Shown: piece after piece, positions 16,385 to 26,222 of the stretch | Position numbering within the stretch: position 1 is the stretch's first letter | Layout of the letters: the number at the start of each line of letters is the position of its first letter | NCBI RefSeq assembly: GCF_016412875.1 | Contig: NZ_JAEKPD010000004.1 | Location: 1 to 40,239 of the forward strand | Length of the DNA: 40,239 bases | Origin: Palleronia pontilimi | GTDB lineage: Bacteria > Pseudomonadota > Alphaproteobacteria > Rhodobacterales > Rhodobacteraceae | Reading direction: 5' to 3' | Notes under the pieces: generated by a model | What the model saw: the letters and a program-made list of their open reading frames with translations, nothing else | Told to the model about the DNA's origin: nothing | The model's database searches: none | Made by a program: the position numbers and the translations under genes

Positions 16385-17365
16385 ATGAGGACGCGGCGCG
16401 CGGTTCTTCTGGGGCTGGGCGGCCTGGCACTTGGGACCGCGGGTTATTCGGCGGGGGCGTTCCGCGAAGCCCGTGCGCAAGCCGACACCCGGCTTTTCGG
16501 GCGCAGCGACCTGATCGAGACGCGCGCGGGCGCACTCGAATACGCGGTTGCCGGAAATGGGCCACCCGTCATGATGATCCACGGTGCCGGCGGCGGCTTC
16601 GACCAGGGTCTCTTGTTCGCGGCGGCATTGCGCCGCCGCGGCCACCGGATCGTCGCGCCGTCCCGGTTCGGCTACCTGCGCAGCGCCCACCCCGATGACG
16701 CGTCGCCCGCGCACCAGGCGGACAGGCTGGTCGACCTGCTCGACCATCTGGGGATCGAGCGTCTGGCTGTGATCGGCGGGTCGGCAGGTGCCCTGAGCGC
16801 GGCCGAATTCGCCCTAAGACATCCGGATCGCTGCTCGCACCTGGCTCTTCTGGTTCCGGCGGCCAACCTGACCGGGCGCGATCCGGTCGAATTCACGGCG
16901 CTGCAGCGGTTCGCCGCGGGGGTCGTCCTCGGCTCGGATCTGGGCTTCTGGGCGCTGATGCGCGCGGCCCCCGGACAGATGATGCGGACGCTGCTCGCCA
17001 CCGATCCCGCGCTTCTTGGCGAAGTGGCCGCCGACGAACGCCGCCGCGCGCAGGCCATACTGGCCCAGATCTTTCCCGTCAGTCGCAAGATCCACGGCCT
17101 CCGGACCGATGGCTTCTGGGCCCGATCGCCTTCGCCCACGGCCTATGAGCGCATCGCGGTGCCCACGTTGATCGTCTCCTGCGCGGATGACCTCTTCGGC
17201 ACCGCCGACACGGCGCGGCATCTGGCAAGGCGCATTCCCGGCCCCGAGCTGGTCGTGTATCCCACCGGCGGGCATATCTGGCTTGGTCGCGACGCCGAGA
17301 TCGCGACGCGTCTTTCGACCTTCATCGCCCCCGAAACTGCGGCTGTTCCGGGACGCGATCCATGA
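16385..17365 (+). CDS. alpha/beta hydrolase, probably exported
   Basis: A 326-residue alpha/beta-hydrolase-fold enzyme. The N-terminus, 'TRRAVLLGLGGLALG', has paired arginines and a hydrophobic stretch ending near 'ARAQA' (28-32), consistent with a Tat-type signal and export to the periplasm. The oxyanion 'HGAGG' is at 66-70. The nucleophile is Ser133 in 'GGSAGA', the acid Asp268 or Asp269 in 'SCADDLFG', and the histidine His297 in 'GGHIWLG'. It is an esterase or lipase-like hydrolase with no clear substrate. It lies upstream of a cytochrome c and a Tat-exported multicopper oxidase on the same strand, but 345 bases separate it from the cytochrome gene, so one transcript is not certain. A cytoplasmic hydrolase anchored by the N-terminal helix is an alternative. 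Confidence 0.82.
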   Translation: MRTRRAVLLGLGGLALGTAGYSAGAFREARAQADTRLFGRSDLIETRAGALEYAVAGNGPPVMMIHGAGGGFDQGLLFAAALRRRGHRIVAPSRFGYLRSAHPDDASPAHQADRLVDLLDHLGIERLAVIGGSAGALSAAEFALRHPDRCSHLALLVPAANLTGRDPVEFTALQRFAAGVVLGSDLGFWALMRAAPGQMMRTLLATDPALLGEVAADERRRAQAILAQIFPVSRKIHGLRTDGFWARSPSPTAYERIAVPTLIVSCADDLFGTADTARHLARRIPGPELVVYPTGGHIWLGRDAEIATRLSTFIAPETAAVPGRDP

Positions 17366-17710
17366 TCCGCATCCCACCGCGCATCGCGACAGGCGCGGGG
17401 GTCGGCTTTCGCGCGAAATCCCCTGCAAGTGCCTGGGATCGCTTGCTGATCGCCGGGCGCCCCGGGCCGTCGCGCGCCTGACGCCGTTGTGATTGCAACG
17501 CCCGGTGCGCTGCTTGCCAAGCGCGCCGGGCGCCCTGTAAGTGTCGATCATGCAGGACTTCATCACCCCCCAAACGGCGCGCGCATCCATCTCACCGGCG
17601 ATGGCCACGGGCCGTGGCAAGGGACCTCAAGCGACCGACGACAGGGGGCCAACCACGCGCGCCGACACCCGTGCATCCACCGGCGCAACGACCGTCTGCG
17701 GGCCCAGCCG
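17366..17710. other. intergenic stretch before the cytochrome gene
   Basis: No gene is supported in these 345 bases. The cytochrome reading frame is open upstream to 17489, but that extension has no homologous look and would bury the signal peptide. GC-rich inverted sequence near 17453-17470 could form a hairpin but lacks a T-tract. Confidence 0.5.
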
Positions 17711-18172
17711 ATGACCCGGTTCGCATGCGGCGTCGCGGGGTCGCTTGTGGTCGCGGGCTCCGTCGCGGCGCTGTCCCAGGGATCGTCCCAGCCAGATCGC
17801 GTGGCCCTTCGCGCGGACGCGCCCGGGGTCGTATCGCGCGGGGCCGAAATCTATGCGACCCACTGCGCCAGTTGTCACGGCGCGGACCTGGAAGGGCAGG
17901 CCGACTGGCAAACGCGCGGCCCGGACGGACGCCTGCCCGCGCCGCCGCACGATGCCAGCGGGCACACCTGGCACCACGACGCGGACACGCTGTTCCGGCT
18001 GACCAAATACGGCGTCGCCCGGATGATCGGTGATCCGGACTATGCGTCGAACATGCCCGCCTACGAAGACGTGCTGACGGATGACGACATCGTCGCCGTC
18101 CTCAGGTACATCAAGTCCACCTGGCCGGAAGAGATCCGGGCCATGCACGATGACCGCGAGCCGCGCGAGTGA
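17711..18172 (+). CDS. small periplasmic c-type cytochrome
   Basis: A 153-residue class I cytochrome c. An N-terminal signal ('FACGVAGSLVVAGSVAALSQG') is followed by the haem-attachment site Cys52-Ala-Ser-Cys55-His56 ('CASCHGADLEG') and a probable axial Met115 in 'SNMPAY'. The C-terminal helix, 'LTDDDIVAVLRYIKSTWPEEIRAMH', is typical of the family. It transfers electrons in the periplasm. The start at 17711 is chosen because it puts a normal signal peptide first. A multicopper oxidase gene follows after 82 bases on the same strand, and the cytochrome is a plausible electron partner for it; similar pairs occur with copper-resistance or oxidase clusters. The partner role is inference. Confidence 0.88.
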   Translation: MTRFACGVAGSLVVAGSVAALSQGSSQPDRVALRADAPGVVSRGAEIYATHCASCHGADLEGQADWQTRGPDGRLPAPPHDASGHTWHHDADTLFRLTKYGVARMIGDPDYASNMPAYEDVLTDDDIVAVLRYIKSTWPEEIRAMHDDREPRE

Positions 18173-18254
18173 CCCGGGCCTGTCCCACCGCTCCGTCACG
18201 CAATCCCGCCATCACGGCGACTCCGACACCCCGATCCAGTCCCCCGGTGAGCCC

Positions 18255-19685
18255 ATGACCTTTTCCCTGCCCATGACCCGACGCGGCGTTCTGGCAGGCG
18301 GCGCTGCGCTTGCGGCAAGCCTGACGCGACCCGCGACCGCCCGGGCGGCGACGCCGTCGATCCTGCGCGCCGTGCCGTCCACGGCGCAACTGGCCCCGGA
18401 TGGCTATCCCGCGACGCCGGTCTGGTCCTACGCGACCGACGGCGCGGGCATCGTCCCGGGCCCCGAGCTGCGGGTGAAAGCGGGCGACCGGATCACGCGG
18501 CGCCTGGTCAACGACCTGCCGCAATCGACCGCCGTGCACTGGCACGGCATCCGGATCGACAACGCGATGGACGGGGCCGCACCGCTGACGCAAGCCCCCG
18601 TGCCCCCGGGCAAGACGTTCGACTACGACTTCGTGGCCCCCGATCCCGGAACCTATTGGTACCATTCCCACGATCGCGGCTACGAGCAGGTCGCCCGCGG
18701 ATTGGCGGGCCCGCTCATCGTCGAGGATCGAACCCCCTGGCTGGGCGAAGACGGTGCCGCGACGCGCGAAATGACGCTGGTGCTCGACGATTGGCTGCTG
18801 AACGCCGACGCCGCCCTGGTGGAGAATTTCGACAGCCTGCACGCGGCCTCGCACGCCGGGCGGCTGGGCAACACGGTGACCGTGAATGGCACCGCCTATC
18901 CGGACCTTCCCCTGCGTCCCGGGGAACGGGTGCGCCTGCGGCTCATCAATACGGCGACCGCGCGGGTGATGCCGATTTCCTTCGGCGGCCTGCGGGCGCG
19001 CCTGATCGCGCTCGACGGGCATCCCGTCGCCCCCCGCGCGGTCGATACCGTGCTTCTGGGACCCGCGCAGCGGGCGGATGTGGTGATCGACGCCGCGTCG
19101 GCGCAGGATGCGCGGGGTTCCCTGCTGCTCGATCCGGGCAATGGCGGCGCGGTCGAGGTGGCGGGCTTCCCGAACCAAGGCGATCCGATGGCGGGGACGC
19201 AAGACGATGTGCGGCCCCTGCCTGCGTGGGGCAACCTGCCGACCCCTGACCTGGCCGATCCCCAGCGCGAGACGCTGCTGATGGAAGGCGGCGCCATGCG
19301 CGGCTTTTCCGAGGCGACATATGACGGCGAGACCCTGGGTTTCCGCGAGCTGGCGTCGCGCGGCATGGTCTGGGCCTTCAATGGCATCGCCCACGGGATG
19401 GATGCGCCGATGTTCCGCGCCCCGCGCGGTCGCACCGTCCATCTGAGCATGACCAATCGCACCGCCTTCGCCCACGCGATCCACCTGCACGGCCACCATT
19501 TCCGGATCGAGTCGAAGACCGCCACGGCCGAAACCCACGGCGATATCCGCGACACCGCGCTGGTGGGCCCGGATGAAACGCTGGAAGTCGCTTTCGTCGC
19601 CGACAACCCGGGCCGCTGGATGATCCATTGCCACATGCTGGAACACCAGCAATCGGGCATGATGGGCTGGTTCGACGTGGCCTGA
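18255..19685 (+). CDS. Tat-exported multicopper oxidase
   Basis: A 476-residue three-domain multicopper oxidase. The Tat signal is 'MTRRGVLAGGAALAASL' (from Met7), with cleavage probably near 'ARA' at 29-31. All copper-binding boxes are present: HWHG (95-98), HSH (137-139), H-x-x-H-x-H (407-412) and His458-Cys459-His460 ... His464 ... Met469, which supplies the type 1 and trinuclear copper ligands. Enzymes of this type (CueO, CumA and laccase-like) oxidise Cu(I), Mn(II) or phenolics and reduce O2 to water. There is no long Met-rich insert like that of CueO, so copper-specific function is not assured. The start at 18255 has GGTGAG upstream; Met7 at 18273 is a second possibility. It follows the cytochrome c gene. 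Confidence 0.92.
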   Translation: MTFSLPMTRRGVLAGGAALAASLTRPATARAATPSILRAVPSTAQLAPDGYPATPVWSYATDGAGIVPGPELRVKAGDRITRRLVNDLPQSTAVHWHGIRIDNAMDGAAPLTQAPVPPGKTFDYDFVAPDPGTYWYHSHDRGYEQVARGLAGPLIVEDRTPWLGEDGAATREMTLVLDDWLLNADAALVENFDSLHAASHAGRLGNTVTVNGTAYPDLPLRPGERVRLRLINTATARVMPISFGGLRARLIALDGHPVAPRAVDTVLLGPAQRADVVIDAASAQDARGSLLLDPGNGGAVEVAGFPNQGDPMAGTQDDVRPLPAWGNLPTPDLADPQRETLLMEGGAMRGFSEATYDGETLGFRELASRGMVWAFNGIAHGMDAPMFRAPRGRTVHLSMTNRTAFAHAIHLHGHHFRIESKTATAETHGDIRDTALVGPDETLEVAFVADNPGRWMIHCHMLEHQQSGMMGWFDVA

Positions 19686-20046
19686 CCCGGCACCCGCCCG
19701 ACCGGCGACGCCGGATCGCGGGAGCTCCTGCTGCGCGCCGCGCATCGCCGCGCCCAGCGTCGTGGGACCCCGCGCGTCGGCTGCGTCAAATCCACCGTGC
19801 ATTGCCGGACCTTTCCCCATCCCACCGTCCCGGACGCCACGGCCCAGCTGACCCTGGCGGCGACGGCAATCAACCTGAAGGCGAAGCTCCGCGAAAAGAG
19901 CCTGCGCCGAATTGCTGCCGATGCAGCGGTTGCCCGCCGCAGCCTCCGGTCTATTTCGGTAAAAATGTAGATAATTTCAGCGTCCTGCACGATCTTAACG
20001 CGATCGGCGAACGAATTTCAGGGACAGACGCCAAGGGAGAGACGAA
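19686..20046. other. intergenic leader of the symporter operon
   Basis: No gene is supported in these 361 bases. The last 80 bases are AT-richer than the rest. They contain a possible extended -10, TGTAGATAAT (19966-19975), upstream of the symporter small-subunit gene, without a good -35. No terminator with a T-run is seen after the multicopper oxidase. Confidence 0.45.
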
Positions 20047-20319
20047 ATGAACGATACCCCCAGAAGACCAAGCGACGCACCGGGATATTGGAAGGCCAAT
20101 GTCCGTACTATCCTCGGTTGTCTTGCCATCTGGGCGCTGGTCAGCTTCGGCTTCTCGATCCTGCTGCGCCCGGCGCTGGCGGGGATCGAGTTCGGCGGCA
20201 CCGATCTGGGCTTCTGGTTCGCCCAGCAAGGCTCGATCATCACGTTCCTGATCCTGATCTTCTTCTACGCCTGGCGGATGAACAAGCTGGATCGTCAATA
20301 CGGCGTGGAAGAGGACTGA
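20047..20319 (+). CDS. DUF4212 small subunit of Na+/solute symporter
   Basis: A 90-residue membrane protein with two transmembrane helices (about 22-42 and 58-75, 'GSIITFLILIFFYAWRMNKLD') and a conserved 'YWKANVRTI' start. This is the DUF4212 family, which occurs just upstream of a large SSS-family symporter and is thought to be its accessory subunit. A GGAGA ribosome binding site lies close to the ATG. The large-subunit gene begins four bases after the stop codon, so the two are co-transcribed. Confidence 0.93.
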   Translation: MNDTPRRPSDAPGYWKANVRTILGCLAIWALVSFGFSILLRPALAGIEFGGTDLGFWFAQQGSIITFLILIFFYAWRMNKLDRQYGVEED

Positions 20320-20323
20320 GAGC

Positions 20324-22093
20324 ATGGACCAGTATTACCTGAACCTCATCGCCATCGGTGGCTCCTTCGCGCTTTATATCGGCATCGCCGTCTGGGCGCG
20401 GGCCGGATCGACGGATGAATTCTACGCCGCGGGACGCGGCATTCATCCCGTCACCAACGGCATGGCCACGGCGGCCGACTGGATGTCGGCGGCGTCCTTC
20501 ATCTCCATGGCCGGTCTCATCGCGTTCAACGGCTACTCGGCCTCGGCCTACCTGATGGGCTGGACCGGCGGCTACGTGCTGCTGGCGCTCTGCCTTGCGC
20601 CCTACCTGCGCAAGTTCGGCAGCTTCACGGTGCCCGAGTTCATCGGCGACCGTTACTATTCGCGGACGGCCCGTTTGGTGGCGGTTCTGTGCCTGATCGT
20701 GGCCTCGCTGACCTACGTAATCGGCCAGATGACCGGCGTGGGCGTCGCGTTCTCGCGCTTCCTGCAGGTGGAAAACGACACCGGGCTCTTCATCGGGGCA
20801 GGGGTCGTGTTCTTCTACGCAGTGCTGGGCGGCATGAAGGGCGTGACCTACACCCAAGTCGCGCAATACGTCGTGCTGGTCTTCGCCTACACGGTGCCCG
20901 CGATCTTCATCTCGCTGCAGCTGACCGGCAACCCGATCCCGGGCCTGGGCCTGTTCAGCGAGTTCGAGGCGACCGGCGAGCCGCTGCTGACCACGCTCAA
21001 CAAGACGCTCGCCGATCTCGGCTTCGCGTCCTACACCGAGCAGGACAGCGACCCCTCGGCGATCATCAACATGACGCTGTTCACCCTGACGCTGATGATC
21101 GGCACCGCGGGCCTGCCGCACGTGATCATCCGCTTCTTCACAGTGCCGAAAGTCAGCGACGCGCGGCTGTCGGCGGGCTGGGCGCTGGTCTTCATCGCCA
21201 TCGTGTACCTGACGGCTCCGGCCGTGGGCGCCATGGCGCGGATGAACATCATGTCGACGATCTGGCCCGGCGGCACGGGCGAAAACGCCCAGGCCATCGA
21301 GCTCGACGCGCTGCCGCCCTGGTTCGAGAACTGGGGCACCACCGGCCTGCTGGGCTGGGAAGACAAGAACGGCGACGGACGGCTGCAGTATTTCGACAGC
21401 GACGGCGACACGCTGCCGCCGGTGGCCGTGGCCAGCGGATCGGACGAGAACGAGCTGACCAACTTCAACCGCGACATCCTGGTGCTGGCCAATGCCGAGA
21501 TCGCGCGCCTGCCATCCTGGGTGATCGCGCTGGTGGCGGCGGGCGGCATGGCGGCGGCGCTGTCGACGGCGGCGGGCCTGCTCATGGCAATCTCGTCAGC
21601 GGTCAGTCACGACCTGATCAAGCGGTCGATCAATCCCAACATCTCGGACAAGGCCGAGCTCATGTGGGCGCGCGGATCCATGGCTGCGGCGATCGCGGTG
21701 GCGACGTGGCTGGGCCTGAACCCGCCGGGCTTCGCGGCGCAAACGGTGGCGCTGGCCTTCGGGATCGCGGCGGCGACGATCTTCCCGGTGCTCATCATGG
21801 GGGTCTTCACCCACCGCGTGAACAACAAGGGGGCCGTCGCGGGCATGGTGTCGGGCCTGGTCTTCACCGTGGTCTACATCTTCCTGCACAAGGGCTGGTT
21901 CTTCGTGCCGGACACCAACCAGTTCGCCGACACGATCGAAGGCGCGCTGTTCGGGATCCAGTCCACGGCCATCGGCTGCGTGGGCGCGGCGATCAACTTC
22001 ATCGTGGCCTTCGTGGTCTCGGCCCAGACCGAGGACACGCCGCAGGAAATCCGCGACATGGTGGAAAACGTGCGCGTGCCCCGCGCGGCCTGA
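20324..22093 (+). CDS. SSS-family Na+/solute symporter (cation/acetate type)
   Basis: A 589-residue sodium:solute symporter of the VC_2705-like subfamily, related to ActP-type acetate permeases. The protein has about 13 membrane helices. Characteristic segments are 'GRGIHPVTNGMATAADWMSAASFISMAGLI', 'GGMKGVTYTQVAQY' and 'GGMAAALSTAAGLLMAISSAVSHDL' (Na+-site region). Likely substrates are acetate or other short carboxylates, taken up with Na+. An insert between helices at about 345-375 contains a perfect EF-hand-like loop (Asp347, Asn349, Asp351, Gly352, Leu354, Asp358), unusual for a transporter. The gene is coupled to the DUF4212 gene upstream and closed by the terminator at 22116-22150. Confidence 0.93.
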   Translation: MDQYYLNLIAIGGSFALYIGIAVWARAGSTDEFYAAGRGIHPVTNGMATAADWMSAASFISMAGLIAFNGYSASAYLMGWTGGYVLLALCLAPYLRKFGSFTVPEFIGDRYYSRTARLVAVLCLIVASLTYVIGQMTGVGVAFSRFLQVENDTGLFIGAGVVFFYAVLGGMKGVTYTQVAQYVVLVFAYTVPAIFISLQLTGNPIPGLGLFSEFEATGEPLLTTLNKTLADLGFASYTEQDSDPSAIINMTLFTLTLMIGTAGLPHVIIRFFTVPKVSDARLSAGWALVFIAIVYLTAPAVGAMARMNIMSTIWPGGTGENAQAIELDALPPWFENWGTTGLLGWEDKNGDGRLQYFDSDGDTLPPVAVASGSDENELTNFNRDILVLANAEIARLPSWVIALVAAGGMAAALSTAAGLLMAISSAVSHDLIKRSINPNISDKAELMWARGSMAAAIAVATWLGLNPPGFAAQTVALAFGIAAATIFPVLIMGVFTHRVNNKGAVAGMVSGLVFTVVYIFLHKGWFFVPDTNQFADTIEGALFGIQSTAIGCVGAAINFIVAFVVSAQTEDTPQEIRDMVENVRVPRAA

Positions 22094-22115
22094 CGCCTGA
22101 TGACGGAGAAATCCG

Positions 22116-22150
22116 AAGCGGGGCGCCACATTGCGGGCGCCCCGTTTCTC
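22116..22150 (+). terminator. rho-independent terminator after the symporter operon
   Basis: GGGGCGCC (22120-22127) pairs with GGCGCCCC (22136-22143) around an 8-base loop. C-G, G-U and two A-T pairs extend the stem to 12 bp, and a T-rich tail, GTTTCTCTT, follows. It sits 23 bases after the symporter stop and just before the convergent end of the glycosyltransferase gene, so it may also serve that gene. Confidence 0.82.
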
Positions 22151-22173
22151 TTATCTCTGATTGTGATACCGCC

Positions 22174-23058
22174 CTAGAAGACGTCGCTGAACCGCTCGGG
22201 GATGCGGTAAAGCCTGTCGGATCTCGCCGGACCCCAGATATACTGATTAGTAAACTTCTCTCGCTGTTCCAGCATCTTCGCGCGGAACGCAGGTAGATCG
22301 ACATCAACACCTTCGAGCGTGTTCTGCTCAAGGATGTCCCGATATTTGTCGAGCGTCTTGTACCAGCCGTGATCGGTATCAAAGTGCCCGTCGCGCGCCA
22401 CCACGTCTTCGACCAGTGCGCGACGGCTGGCGGCATATCTTTCGATGGTGTCGGCGTCGCAATACTTGAGATGCAAAGTAAACAGACCGTCGGGCAAGGT
22501 CCGTGGGCCCAACGAATTGCGATGCCCGCCGGGAGCAAAAGTGGCCGGGGAGGCGACCAGAACGGGCTTGCTGTAATTTGCATTCGGCCGGAACGTCCGC
22601 CTTCGCGAAAGGATCTTGTCATCGGGACCCAAAGGCAGAGGCTCGATTTCGGGCAGATGCACGAGTTCGAGGCAGAGCGGCGAGATGTTTTTCGGGCCCT
22701 TGGTTCCGTCCCCATAGGTCTTCGCCACATAGTCAGGCACGCTGACCGCGTGGTCGGGGTCCGCGATCACGATCTCATCCACGTCGCTGACGATCATCCA
22801 GTGAAAGAATTCCAGAAGTCCCGAGGCGACGCTGCTCATGGCTCGGAACCGTCGCCGTTCGAACTTGTACATTTTCCCATCGCGCGGGAGGTTGATCACA
22901 TTTGCCTTCGCGGCAATCTCGCGGTGGCGCGGATCATTCCCATGGCTCAGCAGATACAGATTCTCGGGTCCGATCTGTACGGACCAATAGTCGTACCATC
23001 TGCGCACAAGATCGTAGTCCTGGTAGGCCATGGTAACAACGCCAAGGAAGTCTTTCAT
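22174..23058 (-). CDS. GT2-like glycosyltransferase
   Basis: A 294-residue protein of the 'glycosyltransferase family 2' group that includes many surface-polysaccharide enzymes. It opens 'MKDFLGVVTMAYQDYDLVRRWYDYW', a typical start of this group. A metal-binding DxD-like motif lies at Asp92-Val-Asp94 ('VSDVDEIV'). A later histidine-rich segment, 'GLFTLHLKYCD', and an aromatic C-terminus follow. No signal peptide or membrane helix is present, so it is cytoplasmic and probably adds a sugar to lipopolysaccharide, capsule or a glycolipid. GC is lower than in neighbouring metG, suggesting acquisition. It does not overlap other genes; metG ends about 125 bases upstream. Confidence 0.75.
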   Translation of the reverse strand: MKDFLGVVTMAYQDYDLVRRWYDYWSVQIGPENLYLLSHGNDPRHREIAAKANVINLPRDGKMYKFERRRFRAMSSVASGLLEFFHWMIVSDVDEIVIADPDHAVSVPDYVAKTYGDGTKGPKNISPLCLELVHLPEIEPLPLGPDDKILSRRRTFRPNANYSKPVLVASPATFAPGGHRNSLGPRTLPDGLFTLHLKYCDADTIERYAASRRALVEDVVARDGHFDTDHGWYKTLDKYRDILEQNTLEGVDVDLPAFRAKMLEQREKFTNQYIWGPARSDRLYRIPERFSDVF

Positions 23059-23182
23059 GGCCGGACCTCACGCCGAGTGCACTTCAACAGCCCCAAGCAA
23101 AGCGACCGAAAGAGCTGCAGTCCAGCCAGCAGGCAGGATTACCGCGCGAGCGCTGCGCGAAAGTCACGCAGCGGATCGGCAG

Positions 23183-24910
23183 TCAGGTCCGGACGCCTGA
23201 GAACATCTCGGCCCATTCCGCCCGCTGGTCGTCGGTGATCTTGCTGAACAGATTCTCCGGCACGCTGAAGGCGTGGCCCGCGGGCAGATGCGTCAGCGCG
23301 GCGGCCACGTCTCCGGGCCACGCATCATCGGTGTCGAGCGCCGTCAGCATCGCCCGCGCCGCGTTCGGGATGAACGGCGCCGACAGAATCGCGTAAAGCC
23401 GGATCAGGTTCAGCGACAGCCGGATGATCGCCGCCGCCCGGTCCGGATCTTCCTTGAAGGCGGCCCAGGGCGCGGTGGATTGCAGGTACTCGTTGCCCGC
23501 GACCCAGATCGCGCGCAGCTCTGCCGCCGCCTTGCGGACCTCGATCGCCTCCATATGCGCCTGGTAGTTTTCCAGCCGGACCTGCAGATCGGCGATCAGC
23601 GCCTCTTCGGCCGGGCCAGGGACCCCGCCCTGCGGAACCTCTTCCCCGAATTTCGACCGGCAGAACTTCGTCACCCGGCTCACGAAATTGCCCAGAGTGT
23701 CGGCCAGGTCCTTGTTCGCCGCGCCTTGGAAGCTGTCCCAGGTGAACTCGGCATCGCTGGTCTCGGGCGCGTTGCGAAGCAGCCACCAGCGCCAGTAATC
23801 GGCGGGCAGGATCGACAGCGCCTGGTCCATGAACACGCCGCGCCCCTGGCTGGTCGAGAACTGGCCGCCATCGTAATTGAGGTAGTTGAACGACTTGATG
23901 TAATCGACCAGCTTCCACTGCTCGCGGCCGACACTGTTCGCGCCCATGATCGTGACCGGGAAGGACAGGGTGTGGAACGGCACGTTGTCCTTGCCCATGA
24001 ATTGAACGTATCGCACATCTTCGGCGCCCGCATCGGTGCGCCACCAGCGATACCAGTCCTTTTGCGACAATCCGCGCGCATCGGCCCATTCATGCGCGGC
24101 GGCGATGTACTCGATGGGCGCGTCGAACCAGACGTAGAAGACCTTGCCCTCCATCCCCGGCCAGTCCTCGGTCCCGCGCTTCACGGGCACACCCCAGTCC
24201 AGGTCCCGCGTGATGCCGCGATCCTGCAGCCCGTCGCCGTCGTCCAGCCATTTCTTGGCAATGGACGTGGTCAGCACCGGCCAGTCGGTCTTGGAATTGA
24301 TCCAGTCGCGCAACTGATCGCGCATCTGGCTTTGCTTCAGGTACAGATGCTTGGTCTCGCGCTCTTCCAGGTCGGTGGACCCCGAGATCGCCGAGCGGGG
24401 ATCGATCAGGTCGGTGGGATCCAGCTGCTTGGTGCAGTTCTCGCACTGGTCGCCGCGCGCCCGCTCGTAGCCGCAATTGGGACAGGTGCCCTCGATATAG
24501 CGGTCGGGCAGGAACCGCCCGTCGGCCTTGGAAAAGACCTGCGTCTCGGACCGCTCCTCGATCAGGCCCGCCTCGTACAGCCGACCCGCGAAATACTGCG
24601 TCAGGTCGCGGTTCTGCTCGGATGACGAGCGTCCGAACTGGTCGAAGCTCAGCCCGAACCCGTCGCTCAGATCCTTCTGAACCTGCCACATCTCGGCGCA
24701 GTATTCGGCCACCGGCTTGCCCGCCTTGGCCGCCGCCAGCTCGGCGGGTGTGCCATGCTCGTCGGTGGCGCACAGGAACATGACCTCGCGGCCCCGCGCG
24801 CGGCAGTAGCGCGCGTAGAGGTCGGCGGGCAGCTGGCTGCCCACGAGGTTGCCCAAGTGCTTGATCCCGTTGATATACGGTATGGCCGAGGTGATCAGGA
24901 TGCGGTCCAT
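23183..24910 (-). CDS. metG: methionine--tRNA ligase
   Basis: A 575-residue class I aminoacyl-tRNA synthetase that attaches methionine to tRNA(Met) in the cytoplasm. The HIGH-type motif is 'HLGN' (18-21). A zinc-binding set, Cys143-x-x-Cys146 and Cys156-x-x-Cys159, lies in the connective domain. The KMSKS-equivalent loop is 'FSTSQG' (351-356) in '[13 protein letters not shown]', the form seen in one bacterial MetG subgroup. A C-terminal anticodon-binding helical domain follows, and no tRNA-binding EMAP extension is present. The start at 24910 (MDRILITSA) is the standard N-terminus. An essential backbone gene. Confidence 0.96.
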   Translation of the reverse strand: MDRILITSAIPYINGIKHLGNLVGSQLPADLYARYCRARGREVMFLCATDEHGTPAELAAAKAGKPVAEYCAEMWQVQKDLSDGFGLSFDQFGRSSSEQNRDLTQYFAGRLYEAGLIEERSETQVFSKADGRFLPDRYIEGTCPNCGYERARGDQCENCTKQLDPTDLIDPRSAISGSTDLEERETKHLYLKQSQMRDQLRDWINSKTDWPVLTTSIAKKWLDDGDGLQDRGITRDLDWGVPVKRGTEDWPGMEGKVFYVWFDAPIEYIAAAHEWADARGLSQKDWYRWWRTDAGAEDVRYVQFMGKDNVPFHTLSFPVTIMGANSVGREQWKLVDYIKSFNYLNYDGGQFSTSQGRGVFMDQALSILPADYWRWWLLRNAPETSDAEFTWDSFQGAANKDLADTLGNFVSRVTKFCRSKFGEEVPQGGVPGPAEEALIADLQVRLENYQAHMEAIEVRKAAAELRAIWVAGNEYLQSTAPWAAFKEDPDRAAAIIRLSLNLIRLYAILSAPFIPNAARAMLTALDTDDAWPGDVAAALTHLPAGHAFSVPENLFSKITDDQRAEWAEMFSGVRT

Positions 24911-24966
24911 GATGGCTCCGGTGGCTGGCGGATGTCGCGCCTCATACCCCAGCACCGCGTCAAGGG

Positions 24967-26181
24967 CTAGCGCCTGCGCCGCCGGATCAGGCGACCGATG
25001 GTGAAGGACGTGCGCGGGGTCGCCACGAAAGCCGTGCGCGTCGCGGCGGGACGGTCGCGCATCCGCGCCACGCCCCAGACGATCAGGCCGATGTGGACGA
25101 GCGACACGAACACGAACATGGCCGCGGGCCCGAACGCGCCGATGAGGACCGACACCAGGTAGGGCGACACGACCGCCCCGCAGGCATAAAGGAACATCAG
25201 CGCCGCACTCAGCTCGACGCGCTCGTCGTCGGTGGCGTAGTCATGGGCGTGGGCGAGCGAGATCGAATAGATCGGAAACGTCGCCAGCCCGAACAGCCCC
25301 GCGCCCAGCATCACCGCCGCCACGCCGCCCTGGGCCAGCGCCACCGTCGCCGCGCTCGCCGCGATCCCGGCAGCGGAAATCCCGATCAGCACGTGGCGCC
25401 GGTCGAAGCGGTCCGCCAGCCAGCCCGCGGGGTACTCGCTCAGCGCGCCGCCCAGCACGAAGGCGGCCAGGAACAGCGCGATCAGGTCCGCGCTCAGCCC
25501 CACCTCCACGCCGTAGATCGGCCCGACCATGCGAAAGGCGGCCGCCGTCAGCCCTGCGACGACCACCCCCACGGCCCCCAGCGGCGACCGGTCCCACGCC
25601 AGTCGCGGCCGCAACCGCGGCGCGCCCGCGACGGGCGGCTGGGGCAGGCGGGTCAGGGTCAGGGGCAGCAAGGCCGCGCAACAGAAGATGGCCAGCAGGG
25701 CATAGCTCACATAGGCGCCGGGCGTCAGCACGCCGATCAGAAGCTGCGCCCCCAGCGAGCCTACGATGTCGACGATCCGATAGATGCCCGTGGTCCGTCC
25801 GCGCGTCTCGTTCGTGACCTTGGCCTGCAACCAGGCCTCGACCACCGTGTAGCTGCCCGCGATGCACAGGCCCGACATCACGCGGAAGACGGCCCAGGCA
25901 TAGGCATTTTCGACCAGTACATGGGCCAGGATGCCGATGACGCCCAGCGCGGTGAAGGCCGCGAAGCTGCGCGAATGGCCGATGCTGCCCATCAACCGCG
26001 GGCACCACCAGCAGCCCAGCATGAAGCCCGCGAAATGCGCCGATCCCAGAAGGCCGACTTCGGCCGCAGTGAAGCCCGCGCCCAATCCCGATATGGCGTC
26101 CAGCGGCGCGATTCCGCCCGAGCCCAGCTGCAGCAGGATCACCGACGCGAACAGCGCGGCGAACGAGATCATCAGCCGCAT
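24967..26181 (-). CDS. MFS transporter
   Basis: A 404-residue major facilitator protein with about 12 membrane helices. The first helix is '[23 protein letters not shown]', and the loop 2-3 region is '[21 protein letters not shown]'. The central part reads '[28 protein letters not shown]', as in the YcaD-like branch. It is an inner-membrane carrier whose substrate cannot be predicted. It lies 98 bases downstream of mmsB on the same strand, with hairpins between, so it is probably a separate transcript or weakly read from the valine operon. metG follows after 56 bases. Confidence 0.88.
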   Translation of the reverse strand: MRLMISFAALFASVILLQLGSGGIAPLDAISGLGAGFTAAEVGLLGSAHFAGFMLGCWWCPRLMGSIGHSRSFAAFTALGVIGILAHVLVENAYAWAVFRVMSGLCIAGSYTVVEAWLQAKVTNETRGRTTGIYRIVDIVGSLGAQLLIGVLTPGAYVSYALLAIFCCAALLPLTLTRLPQPPVAGAPRLRPRLAWDRSPLGAVGVVVAGLTAAAFRMVGPIYGVEVGLSADLIALFLAAFVLGGALSEYPAGWLADRFDRRHVLIGISAAGIAASAATVALAQGGVAAVMLGAGLFGLATFPIYSISLAHAHDYATDDERVELSAALMFLYACGAVVSPYLVSVLIGAFGPAAMFVFVSLVHIGLIVWGVARMRDRPAATRTAFVATPRTSFTIGRLIRRRRR

Positions 26182-26222
26182 CGCGTCGCCCGCCCCATGG
26201 ATCGTTCCCTGCCTTCATCTTT

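Noticed and set aside
17489-17710. N-terminal extension of the cytochrome c frame
   Set aside because: It would put 74 unlike residues before a good signal peptide; the ATG at 17711 is the natural start.
18111-19820. A 569-codon minus-strand frame over the multicopper oxidase
   Set aside because: Antisense shadow with no recognisable domain.
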